Assembly: GCF_001417815.1 (NCBI RefSeq)
Contig: NZ_BCFK01000034.1
Span: forward strand, 1-47,236
Source of the DNA: Bifidobacterium aesculapii
Lineage (GTDB): Bacteria > Actinomycetota > Actinomycetes > Actinomycetales > Bifidobacteriaceae
DNA length: 47,236 nucleotides
Direction of reading: 5' to 3'
Shown here: positions 26,755 to 33,737 of the stretch, piece by piece
Position numbering within the stretch: position 1 is the stretch's first letter
Layout of the letters: each line of letters opens with the position of its first letter
Notes under the pieces: generated by a model
Told to the model about the DNA's origin: nothing
The model's input: only the letters and a program-made list of their open reading frames with translations
The model's database searches: none
Translations under genes and position numbers: made by a program

Positions 26755-29166
26755 ATGAGTTCTACAGAAGCAACGACCGGCATCTCACGCCGTGCCGTGC
26801 TCGCCGGCGCGGCCGCCATCGGCGGCACCATCGCCGTGGCGAGCGCATTGGGAGTGGGCACGTCACCGGCGACGGCCTCGCCCGCGGCCACCGGAGCCGC
26901 AGGCGCGGGCGGCGCGAAGGGCGCGGGCGGCGTGGCCGTCCCCGCGGCGCAACGCACCACGAAGAGCGTGAAGTCCATTCCGGATTCACCGGTGCTGCCC
27001 GGATGGGACGTCCAACCGTTCCCGCTGGGCAAGGTCGCCGTGACCGGCGGCGTGTTCGATCGCGCCAAGCAGGACCAGCTCAACTTCGCGCGCTACTACC
27101 CGATCGACCGAATGCTCACCTGCTTCCGCGCGCAGGCCGGACTCGACACCAAAGGCGCGCAGCCCGCGGGCGGCTGGGAGAACTTCCCGAACGGCTCGCT
27201 CGACAAGGCCAAGGAGCAGCAGTGGGGCGACGCCGAGTACAAGCGCGGCCAGAACAAGAACGGCGCCGACGGCCTGCTGCGCGGCCACTACGCCGGCCAT
27301 GCGATGTCCATGCTCGCCCAGGCGTACGCGGAAAGCGGCGAGGAGACCATCCTCAACAAGATCAACGCGCTCATCGCGGGCCTCGTGGAGTGCCGCGACG
27401 CGCTGCGCAAGATGACCTACGACGGCAAGCCCCGCTACACGCACCCCGGCTTCCTCGCCGCCTACGGCGAATGGCAGTTCAAGGCGCTGGAGGAGTACGC
27501 CCCCTACGGCGAGATCTGGGCTCCCTGGTACACCGAGCACAAGATCCTCGCAGGCCTGCTCGCCTGCTATGAGTACGCGGGCAACGAGGACGCGCTCGAC
27601 CTGGCCGAAGGCATCGGCCACTGGACGTACGCGCGCCTGAGCAAGTGCACGAAGTCCCAGCTGCAGAAGATGTGGGACATCTACATCGGCGGCGAATACG
27701 GCGGCATGAACGATTCGCTCGTCGACCTGTACAACCTCTCCAAGGACAAGGACCGCGCCGAGTTCCTCAAGGCGTCCAAGTTCTTCGACACCGACAAGCT
27801 CATCGACAACTGCGGCGCCGGCGTGGACATCCTCAACAACCTGCACGCCAACCAGCACCTGCCGCAGTTCGTCGGCTACGCCAAGGACGCCGCCATGCCC
27901 GAGGCGGACATCAAGGAGGCGGACCGCAAGCGCTACCTCAAGGCCGTCGAAGGCTTCTGGGGCATGATCGTGCCCGGTCGCATGTACTCGCACGGCGGCA
28001 CCGGCGAAGGTGAGATGTGGGGTCCGGCGCACACCGTGGCCGGCGACATCGGCACGCGCAACTGCGAATCCTGCGCCGCGTACAACATGCTCAAGATCGC
28101 GCGCTGCCTGTTCTTCATCGACCACAAGCCCGCCTACATGGACTACTACGAGCGCACCGTGCTCAACCACATCCTCGGCGGCAAGTCGCGCGACCTGCAC
28201 AACCCCACCGACGCGAGCGCGACGACCGGCTTCACCCCGGGTAACTGCTACATGTACCCGGTGAACCCCGCCACCCAGAAGGAATACGGCGACGGCAACG
28301 TCGGCACCTGCTGCGGAGGCACCGCGTTGGAAAGCCACACGAAGTACCAGGACTCCATCTACTTCCACTCGGCCGACAACAAGGAGCTGTACGTCAACCT
28401 GTTCACGCCGTCCACCCTCGACTGGACGGAGACCGGGCTCAAGCTCTCCCAGGAGACCAACTACCCGGAGGAGGAGACCTCGACGCTCATCGTCACCGCC
28501 GCGCCGAAGAGCGCCGTCACCTTCCGTATCCGCATCCCCGCGTGGAGCAGGGGCGCGAAGATCGAAGTGAACGGCAAGGCGGTCGACGGCGTCAAGGCCG
28601 GCGAATACGCCACCGTGGCCGGCAGCTGGAAGGAAGGCGACAAGATCGCCGTCACCATCCCGCTGCAGCTGCGCACCGAATCCACCGACGACCGCCAGGA
28701 CATCCAATCCCTGTTCTACGGGCCGACCCTGCTCAACGCGCTCAACCCGTCCACCAAGTTCATCCAGCGCGGCTTCTACGAGCGCAACGGACTCGACGGC
28801 ACCATCAAGCTCGGCGTGCAGAAGAAGGAAGGCACCAAGAACTACTTCATCATCGACGGCGACGAGTTCGAACCCGCGTACAACGGCGACAACACCCCGT
28901 ACCACATGTACTTCCAGCGCAAGGACGACTACGTGGGCTTCGCGGGGCGCCTCACCGACGTGAAGAACCCGAAGCGCCCGGCCGCCAAGGACCGCGACGC
29001 CTCCACCCTGATGGACGACATCTGGGCCGCCGCGCCGTTCGCCAGCCGCGCCGACTTCGTCAGGAAGGTCCAGGAGGTCTCCAAGACCTACCAGGACGAA
29101 GGCCTCCTGTCCAGCCACGACCGCCAGCAGGTGCTCCTCGCCGCCGGCCGCGCCAGGATGAGCTGA
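26755..29166 (+). CDS. Tat-exported GH127/GH146-like beta-L-arabinofuranosidase
   Basis: A protein of 803 residues from the ATG at 26755 (GAAGGAG upstream). The N-terminus ISRRAVLAGAAAIGGTIAV is a twin-arginine signal (Arg12, Arg13) with cleavage expected around residues 38-41. The rest is a DUF1680-type (alpha/alpha)6 enzyme. The zinc site of the GH127 clan is visible as Glu438 and Cys440 (in NCESCAAYNMLK) and Cys519-Cys520 (in GTCCGGTALESHTKY). The ESCAAYNMLK and ALESHTKY motifs are closer to GH146-type members than to HypBA1. No sortase motif or membrane helix ends the protein. Export in folded, zinc-loaded form fits the adjacent tat operon. It would release L-arabinose outside the cell from beta-arabinofuranosides. 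Family is firm at clan level; substrate is inferred. Confidence 0.9.
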   Translation: MSSTEATTGISRRAVLAGAAAIGGTIAVASALGVGTSPATASPAATGAAGAGGAKGAGGVAVPAAQRTTKSVKSIPDSPVLPGWDVQPFPLGKVAVTGGVFDRAKQDQLNFARYYPIDRMLTCFRAQAGLDTKGAQPAGGWENFPNGSLDKAKEQQWGDAEYKRGQNKNGADGLLRGHYAGHAMSMLAQAYAESGEETILNKINALIAGLVECRDALRKMTYDGKPRYTHPGFLAAYGEWQFKALEEYAPYGEIWAPWYTEHKILAGLLACYEYAGNEDALDLAEGIGHWTYARLSKCTKSQLQKMWDIYIGGEYGGMNDSLVDLYNLSKDKDRAEFLKASKFFDTDKLIDNCGAGVDILNNLHANQHLPQFVGYAKDAAMPEADIKEADRKRYLKAVEGFWGMIVPGRMYSHGGTGEGEMWGPAHTVAGDIGTRNCESCAAYNMLKIARCLFFIDHKPAYMDYYERTVLNHILGGKSRDLHNPTDASATTGFTPGNCYMYPVNPATQKEYGDGNVGTCCGGTALESHTKYQDSIYFHSADNKELYVNLFTPSTLDWTETGLKLSQETNYPEEETSTLIVTAAPKSAVTFRIRIPAWSRGAKIEVNGKAVDGVKAGEYATVAGSWKEGDKIAVTIPLQLRTESTDDRQDIQSLFYGPTLLNALNPSTKFIQRGFYERNGLDGTIKLGVQKKEGTKNYFIIDGDEFEPAYNGDNTPYHMYFQRKDDYVGFAGRLTDVKNPKRPAAKDRDASTLMDDIWAAAPFASRADFVRKVQEVSKTYQDEGLLSSHDRQQVLLAAGRARMS

Positions 29167-29242
29167 CCCGGCTGAGCACGGACGACATCGCACGGACACC
29201 ACCGTCATCATCGAAGACACCAATCGAAGAGAAAGAACATAC

Positions 29243-32200
29243 ATGACCATCGCAAGCACTGCAACGGCCGCGAAAGCGGGACTGGCGAAACGCTTCGCCG
29301 CGCTCGCCGTCGCCGCCGCGACGCTGCTGGCCGGCGGCGCCATCGCCGCAACGGCAAGCGCGGCGGACGAGCCGGCTCCCGCGGAGACGAACGTCGCGCT
29401 CAGCGCCGACAAAGGCAACGACAACGCGCCCGACATCGCCGTCAGCTACGTGACCGGCTGGAACAAGACCACGGCACTCAACGACGGCAGCCTCGACGGC
29501 AACGCCAACTACGGCGGATGGGGCACGTGGGGCAACACCGGCGACCACGAGACCGCCACCTACACGTGGAACCGCGACGTGACCACCGCCAAGTCCGTCG
29601 GGTACTACTGGACGAACGCGAAGACCGGCGACGCCGGCGTGCTGCTGCCGAAGAGTGTGTCCATCGAATACCTCAACGCCGACTCCGGCAAGTACGAGAC
29701 CGTGCCGAACCTCAAGGTCGACAAGGCGTTCCCGTCCGACTCCGAACTCGACGCCGACAACCCGGTCTACGGCCCGTACACGTACACCTTCGACCAAGTG
29801 ACCACCAAGTCGCTGCGCCTCGTCGTCGCCAAGCAGGCCAACGACAACAAGGGCATCACCGTCACCGAATGGCAGGTGCTGGGCTCCAGCGCCGCCGAGC
29901 CGGTCGACCCGGGCGATCCGGACGCGTTCCTGTACACGCAGCAGGTCGCCGTGCGCACCACGCCCGGCGCGGACCCGACCGCCAAGTTGCCCAAGAACGT
30001 GTGGGTGACGCCCGAAAACGGCCCGAGCCTCAAGGTGCCCGTCACCTGGGACGCCGTCGGCGCTGACGCCTACGCGAAGGCCGGTACCACCAGCGAAGTG
30101 AAGGGCGAGACCAAGGCCGGCACGTATGACGGCATCAAGGTCGAGGCAGGGCAGGTCACCGCCACCATCGGCGTGTACGACCAGCTCAACACCGAGGTCA
30201 CTGACGCGGAGTACGTCTCCACCGTCACCACGCCGGGCGTCAAGCCCGTGCTGCAGGACACGGTCGCCCTCACCTACGCCGACGGCTCCGTCGAATCCGG
30301 CGCCAAGGTGACGTGGGCCGACGTGCCGAAGGCCGACTACGCCGAAGCCGAGCAGATGGGCGAGGTCTCCGGCGTTATCGAAGGCACCGAGATCAAGGCG
30401 CAGGGCATGTTCTTCGTGGTCGCCCCGTCCGATCCGAACGCCAAGCCGCTCGTCGCCATCGACTTCGACTCCGCCGCGCCCGGCTCCGGCTGGTACACGA
30501 TCGCGCCGAAGTTCTCCGTCTCCGCGCAGCGCGGCGTCTCCACCGTGCCCGTCACCTCCGTCGAGTACAAGATCGGCGGCGGCCAGTGGATCGAAGGCTC
30601 CGGCCCGGTCAGCGTGAACGAGCAGGGCGAGGTGACCGTCTCTGCGCGCGCCACCGACGCCAACGGCAACTCGCGTGAGGCCTCCCAGACCATCAAGGTC
30701 GACACCGCCGCGCCGAAGGTCACCGCGAAGCAGGAGAGCAAGAAGGGCAACGACGTGGTCGTCGCCCTCACCGCCGACGACGGCGCCAAGGGCTCCGGCG
30801 TGACCCGCGTGCTCTACTCCACCGGTCCGTCCAACAACCCGAAGTCCAACGAGAACACCATGTGGGGCACCTACGTGGACGCCGACAAGATCAAGGTCCA
30901 GCTTTCCGCCGACCACAACACCTACGTGCACTTCTACGCGCAGGACGCCGCCGGCAACGAGTCCGCCTACGCCAACATCAACCTCGGCAAGGGCGAGGCC
31001 ACGCCCGAGCCGACCCCGTCCGTCGACTCCGTGGCCATCACCGGCGACGGCGTGAAGGACGGCAAGCTGGCGCTCACCGCCGGCGACGCCGCCAAGCTCG
31101 CCGCCGACGTGAAGACCACCGGCGACGCGGCCAAGACCGTGACCTGGAAGTCCTCCGACGAGAAGATCGCCACCGTCGACAAGGACGGCAACGTGAAGGC
31201 CGTGGCCGCCGGCAAGGCGACCATCACCGCCACCTCCACCGTCGACGAGTCCAAGTCCGCCTCCGTCGAGGTGACCGTCAAGGCCAAGGAGCCCGAGCCG
31301 GCCCCGGTCGACAAGTCCGGACTGAAGGCCGCCGTCGAGATCGCCGGCAAGCTGCAGCAGTCCGCCTACACGTCCGCGACGTGGAAGACGTTCTCCGATG
31401 CGCTCGCCTCCGCGAACAAGGTCCTCGCCGACGAGTCCGCCACGCAGGACCAGGTGGACGCCGCCCGTCAGAAGCTGGCCGACGCCGTCGCAGGCCTCAA
31501 GCCGGTCGAACAGCTGCCCACCGTCGACAAGTCCGGTCTCAAGGTCTCCGTCGAGGTCGCCGGCAAGCTGGTCGAGAAGCAGTACACCGCCGAGTCGTGG
31601 GCCAAGCTGTCCGAGGCGTTGAAGAACGCGCAGGCCGTGCTTGACAACGCCAAGGCCACCCAGGACGAGGTGACCGCCGCCCAGAAGACGCTCGTCGAGG
31701 CCGTCGCCGGTCTGGAGAAGGTCGTCGAGCCGACGCCGACGCCGGTGGTCAAGGACGGTCTCAAGGCCACGGTCGACACGGTCAACGCGAAGAACCTCAA
31801 TGAGGCCGACTACACGCCGGAATCCTGGAAGGCGCTCGCCGACGCCCTCGCCGCCGCGAACGGCGTGCTTGGCGACGTGTCCGCCACGCAGGACGACGTG
31901 ACCGACGCGCAGACCGCACTGGTCAAGGCCATCCTCGGACTGGAGAAGAAGGCCGTCGAGCCGACTCCGACTCCGACTCCGACGCCGGTCGACAAGTCCG
32001 CGCTCCAGGCCGATGTCGACACGGCCAAGGCCGTCGACCGCGGCCTGTACACCGACGAGTCCCTCAAGGCGCTTGACTACGCCATCGCCGAAGCCCAGAA
32101 GGTGCTCGACAACGCCGACGTCACCCAGGATGAGGTGACCGCCGCCCAGCAGGCGCTCGCCGAGGCCGTGGGTGGTCTGAAGGAGAAGACCCCGGCTCCG

Positions 32201-32371
32201 AACCCGTCGCCGAACCCGGCTCCGAAGCCGTCCCCGAACGGTTCGACCGCCGGCAAGGGCAACGGCGCGCTCTCCACGACCGGTTCCACGGTCGCCGGCG
32301 TGGCCGCCGCGGTCGCGCTGCTCGCCGCGGCCGGCGCGGGCCTGACCGTCTGGCGCAAGCGCCGGGCGTGA
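29243..32371 (+). CDS. Cell-wall-anchored binding scaffold without catalytic domain
   Basis: A 1,042-residue protein, 76 bp downstream of the Tat-exported enzyme in the same direction. A Sec signal peptide ends at residue 40 (ASA/AD) and has no twin arginine. An F5/8-type-C-like domain (about 45-215) is followed by Ig-like domains (about 230-400), a region with extracellular-repeat character (about 400-590), a Big_2 domain (about 593-685) and four FIVAR domains (about 689-983). A Pro-rich linker, LSTTG near residue 1010, a membrane helix and a basic tail complete it. These are the accessory parts found fused to the enzymes in the GH43 and GH121 proteins, yet no hydrolase domain is visible. 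It may bind plant glycan and hold the unanchored neighbour enzyme at the wall. Confidence 0.85.
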   Translation: MTIASTATAAKAGLAKRFAALAVAAATLLAGGAIAATASAADEPAPAETNVALSADKGNDNAPDIAVSYVTGWNKTTALNDGSLDGNANYGGWGTWGNTGDHETATYTWNRDVTTAKSVGYYWTNAKTGDAGVLLPKSVSIEYLNADSGKYETVPNLKVDKAFPSDSELDADNPVYGPYTYTFDQVTTKSLRLVVAKQANDNKGITVTEWQVLGSSAAEPVDPGDPDAFLYTQQVAVRTTPGADPTAKLPKNVWVTPENGPSLKVPVTWDAVGADAYAKAGTTSEVKGETKAGTYDGIKVEAGQVTATIGVYDQLNTEVTDAEYVSTVTTPGVKPVLQDTVALTYADGSVESGAKVTWADVPKADYAEAEQMGEVSGVIEGTEIKAQGMFFVVAPSDPNAKPLVAIDFDSAAPGSGWYTIAPKFSVSAQRGVSTVPVTSVEYKIGGGQWIEGSGPVSVNEQGEVTVSARATDANGNSREASQTIKVDTAAPKVTAKQESKKGNDVVVALTADDGAKGSGVTRVLYSTGPSNNPKSNENTMWGTYVDADKIKVQLSADHNTYVHFYAQDAAGNESAYANINLGKGEATPEPTPSVDSVAITGDGVKDGKLALTAGDAAKLAADVKTTGDAAKTVTWKSSDEKIATVDKDGNVKAVAAGKATITATSTVDESKSASVEVTVKAKEPEPAPVDKSGLKAAVEIAGKLQQSAYTSATWKTFSDALASANKVLADESATQDQVDAARQKLADAVAGLKPVEQLPTVDKSGLKVSVEVAGKLVEKQYTAESWAKLSEALKNAQAVLDNAKATQDEVTAAQKTLVEAVAGLEKVVEPTPTPVVKDGLKATVDTVNAKNLNEADYTPESWKALADALAAANGVLGDVSATQDDVTDAQTALVKAILGLEKKAVEPTPTPTPTPVDKSALQADVDTAKAVDRGLYTDESLKALDYAIAEAQKVLDNADVTQDEVTAAQQALAEAVGGLKEKTPAPNPSPNPAPKPSPNGSTAGKGNGALSTTGSTVAGVAAAVALLAAAGAGLTVWRKRRA

Positions 32372-32784
32372 GCTGACCGCGTTTCTCCCGATATACGACG
32401 AGACCGTCGCATTCACTCCTTCGAATGCGGCGGTCTTGCCGTATGTGTCATGTCATCCATCTGTGGATGTGCAGTCGCTGCACGACCGCACGAAATCGTA
32501 AAGACCGTTGACATGACGGTGGATAACCTGCCGCAATCCACACGTTGTCCACAACACGCCCGGGGCAGGGGGCTCTTTCCACATCGGCCGGTGGAGGTGG
32601 CGCGGGAGGCGTGCGATGACGCACGCTGGAAGCACCGGAGGAATCGGCGAAGTCGGCGACGCACGGCACCGATGCGGCGGTCTCCTTCGGTCCATAACCG
32701 AACAGCCACCACATCGGACTCGCGGGACGACCCCGCGAACAGCAACGGCGCCGGACAGCGAAAGCCGGCAGGAAAGGACCTCTC
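32372..32784. promoter_or_regulatory. ssb upstream region with DnaA-box-like sites
   Basis: A 413-bp gene-free stretch. After the terminator, five sequences resembling DnaA boxes occur within about 125 bp: TGTGGATGT (32462-32470, reverse orientation, weak), GGTGGATAA (32518-32526, reverse, 8 of 9), CAATCCACA (32534-32542), TTGTCCACA (32545-32553, exact actinobacterial form) and CTTTCCACA (32575-32583). The rest of the region shows nothing clear beyond a good ribosome site at the ssb start. Confidence 0.5.
32393..32444. terminator. Terminator after the scaffold gene
   Basis: AGACCGTCGCATTC (32401-32414) pairs with the GAATGCGGCGGTCT arm (one G-T pair). The stem extends outward through ATACG/CGTAT with mismatches and begins 22 bp after the stop codon. 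Confidence 0.75.
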
Positions 32785-33591
32785 ATGGGCATCCAACAAG
32801 CGCTGGTGACCGTCACCGGCAACCTCGGGGCGGTACCCAACCCCTTCACCACAAGCGCGAACGTCCCCGCATGCTCGTTCCGCATGGGCGTCACCCCGCG
32901 TTTCTTCGACCAGAGCACCGGGCAGTGGCGTGACCGCGGCACCTCATGGGTGAGCGTATGCGCCTACCGCGGATTGGCCAAGAACATCCTCGGTTCGCTG
33001 GAAAAAGGCGATCCGGTGATCGTGGTCGGTACGATGCGCACCGAACGCTGGCAGAAGGACGGCGTGGACCGCGTCACGCCGGTCATCGACGCCTCGGCCG
33101 TCGGGCCTGACCTGAGCCAGGGCATCGCCAGACTCAACCGCATTCCGCGCAACCAGACCGGAGCCGGCGGTGCCGCCGCCGGCGCGGGTGGTGCCGGTGA
33201 GCCCGGTGCGTCCGCGGCGGCGAACGCACCGGAATCCGGTACCGGTGCGCCGGGGGTCGGCGGACAGTACGGCCCGCCGTCGAACAATCCGCTGAACCCC
33301 GCGATTCCGTCGAACCCCATAGCCAATGCGGGAGGCGCCCCCGGCGTCGTCATCGACACGTCCGGCATCAGCGACGACACCGGCGGAACGGTCGGGAATG
33401 ATGATGCCGCCACCGTTTCCGGTGAACCCGCCGGAAGCGGTGCGATTGTCACCGGCGCCACCGGCGATGATGACGCCAGTGGCGCCGGTGATGCCGGCAG
33501 AGTGGCCGACTCCGGCGCGGGCGATGCCGCAGTCGACCCCGCCACCGGCGAGATGCGCGAACCCGACGACTTCAACAGCGGCACGATGTAA
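32785..33591 (+). CDS. ssb: Single-stranded DNA-binding protein (second SSB)
   Basis: A 268-residue protein with GGCAGGAAAGG before the ATG. The N-terminal 115 residues form an SSB-type OB fold: QALVTVTGNLGAVPN, then FRMGVTPRF, then a WVSVCAYRGLAKNI strand-helix and the KGDPVIVVGTMRTERWQKDGVDR hairpin. The C-terminal half is a Gly/Ala/Pro-rich low-complexity region. The usual acidic SSB tail ending in Phe (DDDIPF-like), needed for partner recruitment, is not present; the protein ends DDFNSGTM. The main ssb of bifidobacteria is expected between rpsF and rpsR, so this is probably a paralogue. Function in replication, repair or DNA uptake cannot be told apart. Confidence 0.85.
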   Translation: MGIQQALVTVTGNLGAVPNPFTTSANVPACSFRMGVTPRFFDQSTGQWRDRGTSWVSVCAYRGLAKNILGSLEKGDPVIVVGTMRTERWQKDGVDRVTPVIDASAVGPDLSQGIARLNRIPRNQTGAGGAAAGAGGAGEPGASAAANAPESGTGAPGVGGQYGPPSNNPLNPAIPSNPIANAGGAPGVVIDTSGISDDTGGTVGNDDAATVSGEPAGSGAIVTGATGDDDASGAGDAGRVADSGAGDAAVDPATGEMREPDDFNSGTM

Positions 33592-33627
33592 CGGGAGAGG
33601 TGTTCGTCACGTGGCGTTCTCGGTTCA

Positions 33628-33667
33628 CTCCGGGGTTTGTACCGTATTCCGGGCATAAACCCCGGAG
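33628..33667. terminator. Terminator between convergent ssb and pepO
   Basis: CTCCGGGGTTT (33628-33638) pairs perfectly with AAACCCCGGAG (33657-33667) in the gap between two convergent genes, so it may work both ways. Confidence 0.75.
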
Positions 33668-33737
33668 CGAATCGAGACTTCCCCGCCAGGGAGTGTGGTG
33701 TTCAGGGGTGGAAATGCAAGGCCGTCACGGGCCGCAC

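Noticed and set aside
26986..29436. 816-residue minus-strand open frame opposite the Tat-exported enzyme
   Set aside because: Low-complexity Val/Ala/Gly/Leu translation without any domain; the plus-strand enzyme is well supported.
29060..32416. 1,118-residue minus-strand open frame opposite the scaffold gene
   Set aside because: An antisense artefact of codon bias; it overlaps two good genes and has no ribosome site or known domain.
32460..32590. Chromosomal origin oriC suggested by the DnaA-like boxes
   Set aside because: No dnaA, dnaN, rpmH or AT-rich unwinding region nearby; kept only as a regulatory or titration site.
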